The notes beneath the pieces were generated by a model. It saw nothing but the letters and a program-made list of their open reading frames with translations, ran no database searches and was not told the DNA's origin. Both the position numbers and the translations under genes were made by a program. From Vandiemenella viatica (taxonomy: Eukaryota; Arthropoda; Insecta; Orthoptera; Morabidae), in the NCBI GenBank assembly GCA_031002005.1, contig CM061919.1:14393687-14457686 (forward strand): a stretch of 64,000 bases of DNA, read 5' to 3'. Shown here piece by piece: positions 1 through 10,956 of this stretch; within the stretch, counting starts at the first letter, position 1, and the number at the start of each line of letters is the position of its first letter.

Positions 1-1240
1 CACTCATAAAAAAAAATGGTGGCAGTTTTCAGGACCTGTTGGTTTCCCTGGTTTCAAGATGGCTATGATCTTAGTCCATTTGAACTCTTAAGAAAGCTTT
101 CCAGTTTTTGAAATGTGTTAGAAATTCTAGATGAATACCGTCAAACCTATGAGCTATTCTTCATTTCATTCTGGGCTGCCATTAACATCTCCTCAGTAAA
201 AGGACCAGAAATATTTAATGATATACCACATTGCCTGTTCAAATGAGTTAGTTGTTATTTTATTAACCTTTTTATAATCTTTATCCGGTTTAACTTTAGA
301 CCTACTAGCAGTGTGGCTGGCAACTTGAATGGGTGTTACAGCCGATTTGGGGGGTTCTTCCAAACTTCTTCAACATGCTCCAAGCCTTTTTGCTGGGACA
401 TTTGAAGCTTACAGACTTGAAAGGTTCTGTCCACAAGCCTCATCCAAGTTGTGAAGGAGTTCATCAGCAACATCGTATCACCCGTTTTACTGGAAATTAC
501 TATAATGTTTTTCACATATATAGTTCCACCCAGGAATATATTATTTTCTCACTCCTCTGGGAATATGTCTCTCTACAGTAGATATCACAGTTTTGACAAA
601 TCTAGAATAGTTATTGGCATCAGATAAAATCCATCTTATGTTACAGAAAACTTAACCCAGCTTGGCAGTGGCGATGATTTGATAATAAGCATCTGAACGC
701 TTACTTCTAGAAGAACAGAATGATGATGACTGTGTGGGGATTTTTTTTTTTTTTTTTGCTCTTTACACAATGCAGGTAAACTGTAGCCTTGATGGTCACT
801 TTAACGAAACCATAAGTCAGGGTGAGTGTCCATCTCAATGACCTGGAAGTGCCTCTTTCTTTAGGGTTGAGGATTAGGTTTTGCACATGTGATCAGTCCA
901 CAAGATTTTCACCACATGGGGCATTAGTTGACTATCTACACTGGTAATTATGGCTGTTAAAGTCACCCTCATAAACTACAGGCTGTACAAAGATCGGAAG
1001 AACACTATTAGTTCATAGGACTGTTGGACGTTTATATGTGTTCACTACAGTCACATTGTTAATCTATATGATGCTGTTAAAAACACAGTTGAAATTAGGT
1101 GAACATTGGTGATGGAGTCACAAATAAAGGATGTGGTGAAGGATTGGTGAAAAGTAGCTCCCAGTAATCGATAGCAGGTGTGGTTCTTCTTGAATGTAAC
1201 TGTGATTCATAATATGTATGCGTTTCTTCAACACAAACCA
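1..1240 (-). mobile_element. R1/Jockey-type LINE, endonuclease and start of RT (decayed, cut by window edge)
   Basis: Read on the minus strand, this is a decayed non-LTR retrotransposon ORF2. The apurinic-type endonuclease comes first: VVNTYKRP near 1045-1020, then VVYEGDFNSH near 965-930, followed by a NLILNPKERGTSRS stretch. Between 640 and 400 is the linker ahead of the RT (FVKTVISTVERHIPRGVRK, then YDVADELLHNLDEAC). At 60-10 the first RT block appears (TKIIAILKPGKPTGPENC), so the RT palm lies off the left edge. Every part has in-frame stops and frameshifts, so it is dead. Clade is from family knowledge of insect R1/Jockey/LOA proteins; the exact clade is uncertain. The 5' end is not sharp. 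Confidence 0.75.
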
Positions 1241-1735
1241 AATCAGTTTTACAATGATAGTCTGGATAGGTATTAACCCTTGGATTTATTTATTCCCTCG
1301 ATGTTTATTTGAAGGATTTTTAGATTATGATTAAGGGACTATGTTGAATGTCTCTGAAAAGAGCTGGTATTATATATCATTATCCAGGAGATGGAAGTCA
1401 AAAAGAAAGAATCTGCACTACCTTGATTTACTCTGTGTCTGTTGTGCTTTTTATACATAGGTTAATCTCTTTTTATGTTATTATAAAAGGGGAAAAATCC
1501 TTCTCATACAATTCCAAATAAAAAAAATCACTCAAACATACAACAGCACTAGAAGAAAGCTGTTAACAATTCATATGATTGAATATCAGGTTATGTTTTT
1601 ATAATTACTGTTAAGAGGAATTTTAATTTAATTTAATTTAATCTGACTACTTTCCTAGTGGCAATTTCCCTAAACACCAATTATTATCATTTTTTTCTTT
1701 TTTTAAGTTTTTTACATATACATATATCCTAAATT
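1241..1735. other. AT-rich intronic sequence, nothing recognised
   Basis: No ORF, repeat or motif that I can place. It contains a short TTTAA repeat run near 1625-1642. It lies in an intron of the gamma-glutamyl hydrolase gene, between two antisense LINE fragments. Confidence 0.5.
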
Positions 1736-1739
1736 CTTT

Positions 1740-2850
1740 GAGAACACTTTCTTTAACCACCTACTTCTTACCTTTACAAATTTAAATTTTAAATTCTTTC
1801 AGTTTTTTTGGTGTCTCCACTTGCTAATATATTCCAATTCCTTATTCGCTTACCTATAAAAGATACTTTTCCCTTATGCTTGAAATCATATGCCAATTTT
1901 TGGTCATAGTCACCTTTACCTTTCCATTAACTACTCTTAAGCCTTCCATGAATATATTTTCAAACCTCATCACCAATAGAAACATTGCATACTTTCAGCA
2001 CTCTTTTCACCTTCCTCCTGTCTTCTAATGAAACAGGATGGTTCTAATCCCTGTCAGGTCATCCAGATTTCTGTTTTCCAAGCTTTTCCAAAATCAGTCC
2101 AGGTGAAGGGGGAAGGGGAGATGCAATGGCCAAATTCCTTCCTGTTCCTTGTCCCTATCCTTTTACACTTCTGATGACCTTGACATCAATGAGGCATAAA
2201 ACCAGTTATTGATCATATTATACTGTAATTTTTATAAACAAATCTAGCTGCCTTCCTTTGCAATTCCCCTCCAATTCCTGTATTTGATACCCAAATTTTG
2301 GGTCTCATACTATACCGCCATATTCAAGCAATATTTAATTTTGTAACACAATTACCTCAATTCTGTGATACATTCCATCACACCCTCCTTTAAATGTAGA
2401 ATTTTGAAATTTCTTTCTACCACCTGCTCAGTTTGCACTGCCCAGTTGAGATCTTATGCCCAAGTATTTATTTACACATCAGGCCTTCAGCAATAAATCC
2501 TTCCGAACATAATAAACTAAACAGTCCATAGTTTATTATTTGTATAACATTTCTTGGTATTTATTTTTATTACATGCTGACCTACCCAGCTAGATATCCT
2601 GTTCAGGTCACCCAGCAGCAATTAGTCTTCTCAATTTTTGACCTTATTATATAACATTGGCATCTGTAAACATCTTAACTTCTGACTACAAACTGTTAAC
2701 ACAATCATTCATTAGAATAATGAATAGCAATGATCCCAATACACTACCCTGTGGCATTCTCATGTTCACTTCCACTACTTTTAGTATTACATTTTATACC
2801 ATAATGCTTTGCTTTCTTCCTTCTAAGAATTCTTCTATCCGGCAAGTCAC
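1740..2850 (-). mobile_element. CR1-like LINE fragment, family C, 3' half of RT
   Basis: This minus-strand fragment aligns by eye with two other copies in the window (49.99-54.2 kb and 59.24-60.86 kb). Shared blocks include the thumb/C-terminal section (1785-2035, 2230-2530) and the block just before the FVDD motif (2620-2800), whose plus-strand reading mentions repeated Asn-Asp and Gly-Glu codons on the reverse strand. A SINE interrupts it at about 2037-2210. It abuts an RTE fragment at about 2855. Many stops; non-functional. The 193-residue plus-strand open frame at 2657-3238 is only its shadow. Confidence 0.7.
2037..2210 (+). mobile_element. tRNA-derived SINE, 5'-truncated
   Basis: The sequence carries a pol III B-box-like GGTTCTAATCCC at 2040-2051 followed by the same body as the fuller copies at 28.2, 37.2 and 60.4 kb: a CATCCAGATTT block, a TTCCTTCCTGTTCCTTG block near 2138-2154, and a final GATGACCTTGACATC box. 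It sits inside the CR1-like fragment and separates sequences contiguous in the related copies, so it is a later insertion. The 5' tRNA-like head is missing. Confidence 0.75.
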
Positions 2851-2859
2851 TTTGTGGTT

Positions 2860-3660
2860 CATTTGCTTCATCAGTATTGACTGGTTTGATGCAATCCTTC
2901 ATCTCCTCTTATCTTGTGGTAATCTCTTCTTCTCAAAATATCCCTCACAACCTATGTCCCCAATTATATATTTCATTTATTGTAATCTCTGCCTACTCCT
3001 ACAGTTCTTTCCATCAAGTGTTCCCTCAGTTAATAAATTAATATATCCCAGATGTCCTAAAATTTTGACCCATCATCTTGTCTATTCTTTTCTTAAGAGT
3101 CATCCACAAACTTCTTTCCTTCCCCATCATTTCCAAAACATGTTCATTTCACTCTTTTTCTGTCCATTTAATTTTCAGCATCCTTATATAGTGCCACATT
3201 TCAAATGCTTCAATTTTCCTTCTTTCTGGTATTCCTGAAGTGCATGTTTCACTGCCAATAAGTGCTATGCTCTTTAAATAGATTTTTTAAAAGATCTTTT
3301 CTAGGTCATAGATCAATATTTGAAACTATTCTACTTCCAGCCATCAGTACTAATTTTACTTACAAAGTTACAGAAATCATTTACTTCTCCTATTTTTACA
3401 TCTTATCCAACTTCCATAGTTAACTTACTATTACTGCTAGCATTTCTCTTTTTTGTTGCCTTGGTTTTTATTAACGTCAAAATCTTGCTTTAGTATTTTG
3501 TTCAGGCCATTCAGTAATTTCACAGTATCCTCAGTCTGTTCTGCTAACAAGAAATATTATCACCAAATTGTAGCATACTGATTTTTTTTCCTCCTTGTTT
3601 CCTAATGCCACATACAAATTTTTCTTTTATTTCCTTTATTACTTTCTCCATATATCTACA
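2860..3660 (-). mobile_element. RTE-type LINE fragment (RT C-terminal part)
   Basis: On the minus strand one reads the RT end: an FGDN remnant of the catalytic FADD box near 3560, a VNDFCNFVSKISTDGWK block near 3400-3350 (FCYLGSKIT-type), then the AFEMW-type block at 3190-3240 (KLKHLKCGTI) and the terminal IASNQS box near 2890, which ends RTE ORFs in this window. Stops and frameshifts abound. The same three boxes occur on the plus strand at 8.6, 19.3, 33.0 and 35.2 kb. Confidence 0.75.
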
Positions 3661-4037
3661 TCTTTTATACAGTATATCTGCAGCAATATTATCTACAGCT
3701 TATTTCCATTTTTGCAACAGTATTTATCCCTTATTAGGTAGATTGGTCATTCATGAAGAGAAAAACAAAAGTGACACTATTGTGCATGTTGAATATTCCT
3801 ATATTGTAACTGGTAATGGAACATTTTAGCTATCAACTTCAAACTCATTTAGAAGACCTAAATCAATTATGCTAATATGCTTACACTTCTTTCTTTTTAA
3901 GCACCAACATTATCTAAGGTGTATGTGTAAATTTCAGTGTGAATATTCTCAATTTTGTTGCATTATCATTTTACCCGTTTGTATTATAATTTGCAATATA
4001 TGACTTAAATTACTTTTTTCTATTATTTTTCATGTAG
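3661..4037. other. Intron sequence before the first visible exon
   Basis: AT-rich intron ending in a TTTTTCATGTAG acceptor at 4037. No separate element recognised. None of the N-terminal exons of gamma-glutamyl hydrolase, including the one with the catalytic Cys, is visible between 1 and 4037, so this intron is at least 4 kb long. Confidence 0.5.
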
Positions 4038-4144
4038 ATTTCAAGCAGAGTAAGCTTTTCTCTGCAGCTGAGGAGTCATTAGTGAGCGCACTTAGCTCAC
4101 AGAACATTACAGCAAACTACCACACATTCTGTGTGACAAGAGAG
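4038..4144 (+). CDS. GGH: Gamma-glutamyl hydrolase, internal exon
   Basis: Gamma-glutamyl hydrolase (peptidase C26) trims the polyglutamate chain from folates and antifolates in lysosomes or after secretion. This 107-nt exon starts after an AG at 4036-4037 with two bases of a split codon and continues FKQSKLFSAAEESLVSALSS, then QNITANYHTFCVTRE, to a GTACGG donor at 4145. In the vertebrate enzyme the equivalent stretch is the SRFFNVFTEDL region that precedes the glutamine-amidotransferase-like active-site His. The next exon begins in phase 0 after a 293-bp intron (4145-4437). The exon is short and has no unique motif; its call rests on position, phase and the match to the family just upstream of the very clear next exon. 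Confidence 0.85.
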
Positions 4145-4437
4145 GTACGGTACTACTACAGTAATTCTTTAATGATGTTGGTTTTACTGGAAATAATAGC
4201 TAAAAACAGGCAAATTTATTTTAACATTGAGGAAAGAAGTAATTTATGTGTATGAATTTGTCCCTCTAAACAGTGATTCATGTAGTTATTTCATGTCCTT
4301 TTGTATTTTAACTATCTATAATTTCCTGCCATCACATGGGTAGTGAGTGGTTTGTATCTCTATCCTTATCGAAATTCTTTTATGCCTCTCTACTACATGA
4401 TTTTTTAATCATTTTGCTCAATTATATTGTTTTGCAG

Positions 4438-4666
4438 AATTTAACAAGGTTTTCACTGGATCAAGATTGGCAGGTTACGTCTCTTAGTCATGATGTGAAT
4501 GGCGCAGAGTTCATTTCTTCAATAGAATCAAGAAATTATCCATTTTATGGTGTACAGTTTCATCCTGAAAAAAATGTTTATGAGTGGAAAGCAAGCAAGA
4601 ATATTCCACATACATCAGATTCCATTATCACAATGCAGTATTTTGCAAATTTTCTTGTAAATGAAG
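4438..4666 (+). CDS. GGH: Gamma-glutamyl hydrolase, exon with active-site His
   Basis: The exon follows a TTTTGCAG acceptor at 4437 and reads NLTRFSLDQDWQVTSLSHD, then FISSIESRNYPFYGVQFHPE and KNVYEW, then YFANFLVNE. GVQFHPEK carries the catalytic His and neighbouring Glu of the class-I glutamine-amidotransferase-like triad; human GGH has GVQWHPEKAPYEW at this point. The exon stops after GAA G at 4666, with a GTGGGT donor (phase 1). Reading through the donor stays open to 4815 but loses all similarity. The exact continuation of the protein (EARKNN) is found 44 kb downstream at 48874. No disabling change is seen. Confidence 0.95.
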
Positions 4667-5212
4667 GTGGGTTATTATTTAGTTACTGTTATTTTTGTGA
4701 TTTTACGTGTGACAGTATTTTCTGTATTGTTTTTGTGATAACTTTTTTGTTCTTTGCCATACATACATCACATTATATTCTAGGTATGAAGAATGGTAGT
4801 TTGACTTGCTTTTAAGTATTTACTCCTCACAGCTGGTTTACCAAACCTTGCTCAAGATTTTGTCCTGTAATGATTGTAATTTTTTAGGTTAACATTTTCC
4901 TTTGCGTGAGGAATGATGGGTAATATGTACACTACTACACCATCCCTTAGGACATAAGAAAATGAAATATTACAAAGAACATCAGTTTACTGTCTGATAC
5001 TGATCTGGCAAATCTAGTTGTGATTCCAATTGTTTCATGACTGAAAATGGATAAAGCAATATTAATATGTGACATCCTAATCAACCTTCTAACTGCTTAG
5101 TTGTCACATAAGAATCTTAACCTCTGGGGTTATCTAATATCAGCCCATATTAAAAGCAAAGATAAACAATTCCCACCACTTGCCAAAGTTGAAAGAAGGA
5201 GAGCAGCAGCAA

Positions 5213-5213
<1 letters not shown>
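4667..5213. other. Start of the long intron, unclassified
   Basis: No element recognised. The 4667-4815 part is open in the exon frame but has no family similarity. Confidence 0.5.

Positions 5214-5257
<44 letters not shown>
5214..5257 (+). repeat. Poly-A tract of 44 bases
   Basis: An uninterrupted A44 run follows an AG-rich stretch (AGAAGGAGAGCAGCAGCAAC). It could be the tail of a retroposed sequence ending here, but I recognise no body upstream. An exact homopolymer this long is also prone to assembly error. Confidence 0.9.
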
Positions 5258-5258
<1 letters not shown>

Positions 5259-6140
5259 ACTTTGCAAGCACAAATCAAAATGTTTTGGGAAGAGCCCTTT
5301 TTTCATGAAGATAAAAACATGGGACTGAGCTCGAGCAAGTGCCCATAGTCAACACAACCACATAAATTATATTTTTTATGATTGAAGGTGATGTGGTAGC
5401 AACAATAATATCTGTGAAAGTTTTAATGATGGGAAAGAAAATAATCAAAATAAGACGAAGAAGGAAACATGTAAAAAAAAGTTTTCATTTTCACTAATAA
5501 AGAGATTTTTTTGAAATAAGCTCTATATCTAGATTATAAATTCATTATACTACAAAAATAAGTGTTTAGTGGGGTAAGGAAGATGGTTATTATCTGAGAT
5601 TGAGGCCCAGGTATATTGGTATCCAGAATTTGTTTTTAGACCAATTCCCTCCAGAGTGCAAATGGAAATGTGGAGAACTCTTATAGCTCTGACTGTGATA
5701 CAGTTATTGAGGTCACAAGAGTTGTGAGAGCTAGTAAGAAAAGCAACAGAGTGATATATATTTTGGGAGTAACCTATTTGTCTTTGTCCATTTCTGATGG
5801 ATCATGAATTCAAGCTAATGCTGTTGTAAGAACTCAGACAGTAGAAACAGGTGAGCTGGTATATGATATAAGATATGGTACAGGCAAAATGGCCTGCAAT
5901 AGGGTTGGTTTCAATTACAATTGGTTGTGGTGTGTGGATGCATATTTCATGTTTTAACAAGTTACTCTGAGGCCGAATCTTTGAGACACCAATATGTCCC
6001 TTCCACTTTCTACAGATCCTACTACTTCAATATGTCAAGAAGTATACTCTTTCCCTGATCTCCAGGGCACCTTAAAAGGTCTTTCTCCCAAATCCATGTT
6101 CCTCCTTACTCCTCAGAATCCCTGTATTTATTTCTGAGGA
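5258..6140. other. Unclassified intronic sequence
   Basis: No ORF of note. The last 200 bases may be the decayed start of the Penelope-like fragment that follows, but I cannot read a convincing peptide before about 6150. Confidence 0.4.
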
Positions 6141-6149
6141 TCAAGACTG

Positions 6150-6830
6150 GCAACCTGGAGTGGTCTTTATTGTGGCATAAGGATCTACCACTGAATGTAT
6201 TTTGGCTCTTATGGATCAGCACCTCAATCCCTTTGTACAGAAACTCCCTTCATTCATAAAAGATGCCCCAAACTTTTTTGAACATCGTCCTACAGTCATC
6301 ACTCTTCTGCCACCAGACGCCTTCTTTGTATCCATAGAAGTCTCTTCCTTGTACACCAACAGTCCCCATGGTCAGGGCCTAAGTACCATGGAACAATGGA
6401 ACTGTGAGGAACTGTGATCTTTAGATAGCCTCCACAAAACAAACTTCCTTATTTACTTGGCAAACCTTGTTCTATCAAATAACTATTTATCCTTCAACTT
6501 TCAAATTTATCACCATGTATACCTGCATGGCCCCATATTTTAAAAACCTTTTCCTGTGCTGTTGGTAACTACAATTCTAAACATCTCAATTAAACCTTTC
6601 ATGTGGTTCAGAGACATAAACAAAATTTATATGTAAATTTTGAAAATTTTATGATCTGGACCCACAATGAAAATCATCTACTAGGTTTCCTAACTCCCTA
6701 AATAATAGTCACTCCATCAACTTTAGCTGGATATACTCCCACAGTCATGTGAACTTTTTTGATATTGGAAATCTACATACCTCTATTCACATCAAATCAA
6801 TAAATCCACTTTAACAGTTGCCATGTTACC
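6150..6830 (+). mobile_element. Penelope-like element, RT fragment
   Basis: In shifting frames the plus strand reads ALMDQHLNPFVQKLPSFIKD (6203-6262), FVSIEVSSLYTN with SPHGQGLSTMEQ (6328-6400), then YLANLVLSNNYLSF (6454-6500), MIWTHNENHLLGF (6650-6690) and SWIYSHSHVNFFDI (6730-6770). These follow the RT order of Penelope-like elements: the conserved DVTSLYTNIPH block is here EVSSLYTNSPH, and the segment with the catalytic DD box, just before MIWTH, is eroded. The same blocks occur in better shape at 20.4-24.8 kb (minus) and 61.5-63.5 kb (plus). No GIY-YIG part is seen. Dead fragment. Confidence 0.75.
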
Positions 6831-6839
6831 AATATAGAA

Positions 6840-7098
6840 ATATTATGAATATTAGTAGCTTAAACATAAAAGTACCTGGGTGACCGATCTACGCTCGGTA
6901 TCTTTCGATTTCTGTTCAATATCCAAGATTTCGAGTAAAGTTTGATTAAAGTAAAAGGCTTGAAGGCTTCCTAGGCGTTTTGAGGTGCACAGTTCACCAA
7001 AGAGAAGCTTAACTAACATCAGTAGGCGTACTGTTACCTGAAACTTCTACGTAATGAGGTCAGAGCCGTTTTCGAGAAAACAAATACAAATGTGCTCC

Positions 7099-7129
<31 letters not shown>

Positions 7130-8341
7130 TAAAAATCGTGTTAAAAACTTGAAAAGCAAAACGTTATCTACATGTGAAATTTCATCCAAATCGCTAGATC
7201 CATTTGCGAGACCACCTCACATATTACTTTTAAAAAAATGCTATTATTATGTAAAATAGAAATCTTAATGCCATTTTGATAGGCCCTATTAATTAATGGT
7301 GCGAGATTTGTGGTATTTCAGAGGATTCTACGATAACCCTTGATGATGGATTCTTATGTAACTCGACGAGAAAAATTGAAAGTAAAATATATTTTTTTAT
7401 ATATATCTCGCTTAGTTCTCGAGATATCGTATCTCAAAATTTACGCGGTTGGTTGAAATGCGACCTGAACCAGAAGACATATTTCGCCATAGCCAAGTTT
7501 GATGGTGAATTCGTATGAAACTCGTCGAGACAAATCGAAAAAAAGGAATTTTTCTGATATCTCGCTTAGTTCTCGGGATATTATATCTCAAAAGTGAAGA
7601 GGTTAGGATTAGCTCCAGCCTGGACCAGAAAAAAATCCACCAAAATGACCATGTCTATATGGTGGAAATGTAATTTCAATGTTTTATTTTGTACCTAGTG
7701 GTTGTTGTTAGGTTGAAATACAGCCTGGACCAGAAGAAACGTCGCCAAAAGCACAAGGAACTATACCTATAAATGATTTTTGACATGCTATATCTCGAAA
7801 ACCAAGAACATTTATTCTTTATTTTCGATATGTTTCATCGAGTTCTATAAGAATTCATCATCGGGTTGTGACGTTAATAGAACATCATCTGTGCTAAATT
7901 TATTCACTCTGATAAAACTATGCTCATACATGGCAGTAATCTCACATCTTCTGATCAGCATTTCAAAATGCTAATAAAACAATTCCCATAAGAAGTAACC
8001 TTCGTTATAAACATTAATAAAGCACAAGGTCAGACGATTCAAAAGGCAAGATTCTATTTATCAGAACCCTTTTGTTCGTATGTGCACTCGCACGCGGTTT
8101 TTTACTTTATTATCAAACTCTACTCGAAATCTTGTACATTGAACAGAAATCGAAAGATGTTTTATAATTAAGGAGGTAGTATTTAATGACTAACTAACAA
8201 CCACTTTTTACGGTCAAAAAGTAAACGATGATTACTTTATAAAGAAGTTTCTGATAAAACCATTGATAAATTTTTAATTATCTTCCTTTTTAAATGTTTT
8301 ACAATTAAACTTGCAGTGTTAATATTTCTACGGGTCAGCCA
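6840..8341 (+). mobile_element. Helitron remnant with helicase motif near its 3' end
   Basis: At 8004-8070 the plus strand encodes FVINIKAQGQT-like sequence (INKAQGQTIQKARFYLSEPF), the last motif of the Pif1-type helicase of Helitrons. About 270 bases further, at 8331-8341, comes ACGGGTCAGCCAGT, which resembles the usual Helitron 3' end (a CTAG/CTRR terminus, here CCAG, followed by T). Upstream lie diverged internal repeats (7340-7880). A 47-nt inverted pair, 6900-6946 and 8113-8159, brackets the block. The Rep domain and most of the helicase are absent. The 5' boundary is a guess. Confidence 0.55.
7340..7880. repeat. Diverged tandem/inverted repeats inside the Helitron remnant
   Basis: A unit built on CTCGCTTAGTTCTCG and CTGGACCAGAA recurs near 7405, 7560 and, more eroded, 7690-7880. 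A stretch TATGAAACTCGTCGAG near 7515 is matched by TGTAACTCGACGAG near 7355. The unit is roughly 155-195 bp and too diverged for an exact period. Confidence 0.55.
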
Positions 8342-8604
8342 GTATACAAGAACTGTTCGTTTAATTATTCTTTGAAATCAAAGAAAATCAATTTGTAGGC
8401 TTTCTGGTACCTGAATTGCCGTTTTCGATATACGGAGTGACAAAATTGTTCGTATTTTGTAAACTCGCTTTTTTGTAGGGAATACAACTATTTAGTTAAT
8501 CTTAAAAGTCAAAACTTTATCTAAATACCAAATTTCATCCAAATCATCACAGCCGTTTCCGAGATCCGAAATATATATATATATACAAGAATTGCTCGTT
8601 TAAA
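8342..8604 (+). repeat. Second Helitron-like or related element end
   Basis: TATACAAGAAYTGYTCGTTTAA occurs twice: at 8342-8363 directly after the CAGCCAGT terminus, and at 8582-8603 after a short (TA)n run. The sequence between (ATTTCATCCAAATC at 8531) matches a segment at 7175-7190, so the two blocks share an ancestor. This probably reflects one element end inserted next to another copy of itself. Confidence 0.45.
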
Positions 8605-8609
8605 GATAT

Positions 8610-8755
8610 AAGATATAATCAGATGCAATAGGAGAAGTGAATTCTGTTACTTAGGAAGTAAGATTACAACTGATGGTAGGATCAGGAATGATGTTGAAAG
8701 AAGAATAGAATTAACAAAAAGAGCCTTTTTAAAAAACAGAAATCCCTCAAAAACA
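8610..8755 (+). mobile_element. RTE-type LINE fragment
   Basis: The plus strand reads RRSEFCYLGSKITTDGRIRN, then DVERRIELTKRAFLKNRN, in one frame. This is the conserved block after the RT palm of RTE ORF2 and matches eroded copies at 3.35 kb (minus) and 33.07 kb (plus). Both ends are cut; the right end runs into an inverted-repeat block at about 8752. Confidence 0.8.
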
Positions 8756-9302
8756 ATTCTTGTAAAAATAGGCCAAGTCTCGTGCTTTTGCAATGACAGA
8801 AAGTTATCAGATCTTCTTCTGAGCCAAAGTCTATACTTTACAGTGCATTCTGAAACAGAATGATTTCTCTCGATGTTGTAGATTTTTTATCTATATAAAT
8901 AAATATTAAATTATGTTCACTGGTAAGCTCATCACTTGAGAATGGCTGGACCGATTTGGCTAATGTTTGTTACCGTCTCAATAAGGTTTTTAGAGAAAGA
9001 AAAGTAGGAAAAAATGTCCCAAAAATTGGAAAATTTATGAAAAACTGAAGGTGCTCCTTTCCATGGACCAATATGACTAATGTTTTTTAAATTATTATTA
9101 TTACTGTTGTTAATAGTCTGAATAAGGTTTTTAGAGAAAGAAAAATTTGAAAAAATTCCTGAAAAATTGAAAAATTTGTGAAAAACTGATAGTGTTTTTT
9201 CATATTGACAGATTCGGCTACTCTTTTTAATATTTTCATAACAGTCTGTGTAAGTGAGAATTGATTCCTTCCCGGCATACTGCTGATAAAAATTATTCCT
9301 GT

Positions 9303-9503
9303 GTGTTTTGCTGGATAAGTTCTTCTGCCATACATGATGTTTTGACAGTTTCCTCACTGTCTTCATGACTTGAACTGAATGTCCAAGTTACTACTGCAAC
9401 AACGTGTCAGCAACTGTGAACTGGTGACATTTCACCTGATGAAGATAGCAGAGGAAGCTGTCAAAATTTCATGTATGGCAGAAGAACTTATCCAGCAGAA
9501 CAC
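9303..9503. repeat. Stem-loop with about 66-nt arms
   Basis: The left arm 9303-9368 and right arm 9437-9503 are near-perfect reverse complements, sharing CTGGATAAGTTCTTCTGCCA and ACATGA, with a loop of about 68 nt. Mismatches cluster near the loop. Nearby AT-rich units are unrelated. Confidence 0.85.
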
Positions 9504-10758
9504 CCCGAAAGAATTTTTATCAATCTGTAAAAGGTTTTTAGAGAAAACAAAAATAAATAAATAAATAAAATGGAAAATTTGCTCAGAAAATTGAAAAATT
9601 TTCGAAAAACAAAATGATTTTTTCTATGGGATTTTTGTATAAATTCAAGACGATAACTCATTAATCGAATGGTGGATAAGTGTAATTCTGTTTTTCCTTT
9701 TGTTCCTTATGCTCCTGGGATGGCAATAACTCAATTAAATGTTTCCTATTAAGTAGGGAGGAAAAATACTTGAAGATCTGTAGAAAATTTTGAAAAATGT
9801 ATTCTAGCCTAAATTAAAATAAAATTACCTCTGTTTTAATTTTTGTGTTGTTTCATGATCGGTACAAAAATTTTTGTTACTCATTTTCTATTCCATTGAT
9901 ATTAATTGGGGACATATGCTTGATGATATCTAACAAGGTATTACCTCAATTAAGCATGACAGCGCCCAGTTGTCCGATGAACGGCACATTTAATCAAGAG
10001 TCAAAACACGAGAAACAATATGATTGTGATGCATTGGGAAAATCAGTTCAAATGAATGTTCTGCTGTTCAACAAAAATATGTGTATGAAACTCTCATAAA
10101 AATTGTGAATTATGGAACTTGAGCCAGGGTTCCCAATGTTTTTCATACCATGCCTCCTACCGGTAAAGGAATTCTTCATATGCCTCCCCATCCCTCACCA
10201 CAATTTTGTTATTATTAGGCAAGTCCTACTTTTCAGTAGTAACAATAAAATTTCAGAGGAAACACACCAAGTATGAGATGTTAGAATTAAGGTTTTCAAC
10301 TCTAAGAGGTGGGTAAGCAGATACAGTATCTGCAATGGGGCAGAACTAGAATATCATCTGCATGGCTGGTAAATCTACTTGACACCCTGCACCACTCTGA
10401 TATGTTGGGAACCTCTGAACTGGAGAGATTTTCTTCTTGGACGCTTCCAGTGGAAATGCTAAAATGTTTTTGATCTAATTGATTATGGCATCAATTCGCT
10501 CGGAGAATGAAATTATACTTGCAACTTTCCATTGAATATGAAAATCAGTGACACTCCAACATGGAATCTTTAGAAGAACTGTATAATGGTTACAGTTGTG
10601 CTGCAATGTGAACTGATCATTTGGGATTCATGTACCATGGTACATAAATGTCTTTGGTAACATTAGACTGAATAATACAAGAGAATTGGTCTATAGAAAA
10701 AAATTACTTTTAGTTTTTTATTAAACTAAAGAAAAAGGAAACTGCTTTAGGCAATATA

Positions 10759-10956
10759 ATTACAAGGAAAGGGAAAATGACTCATCACTCATCAAAGTTG
10801 AAGGCAGCAATGAGAGGAGAACATATATAATGAACACACAAATAAACTCAATATTTCGAAATATTGAGTTTATTTGTGTGTTAGTTATAGATGTTCTTCT
10901 CTCGTCGCTGCCATCAACTTTGGTGAGTGATGAGTCATTTTCCCTTTCCTTGTAAT
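10759..10956. repeat. Near-perfect palindrome, 99-bp arms, no spacer
   Basis: The palindrome is centred between 10857 and 10858 in AATATTTCGAAATATT. The left arm 10759-10857 and right arm 10858-10956 are about 92% complementary (roughly eight mismatches). Outer sequence is ATTACAAGGAAAGGGAAAAT on one side and its complement on the other. A transcript would form a long hairpin with almost no loop. Confidence 0.9.

Noticed and set aside
333..581. 82-codon open frame
   Set aside because: Antisense to a decayed R1/Jockey-type ORF2 linker (VADELLHNLDEAC on the minus strand).
2657..3238. 193-codon plus-strand open frame
   Set aside because: It is the antisense shadow of CR1-like and RTE sequences that read as RT on the minus strand; its composition is Phe/Ser/Pro-rich with no domain.
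4667..4815. Readthrough of the exon as an alternative protein end
   Set aside because: The peptide after the donor has no family similarity, and the correct continuation with matching phase exists at 48874.
5101..5328. 75-codon frame with a poly-Lys run
   Set aside because: Created by the A44 tract at 5214-5257.
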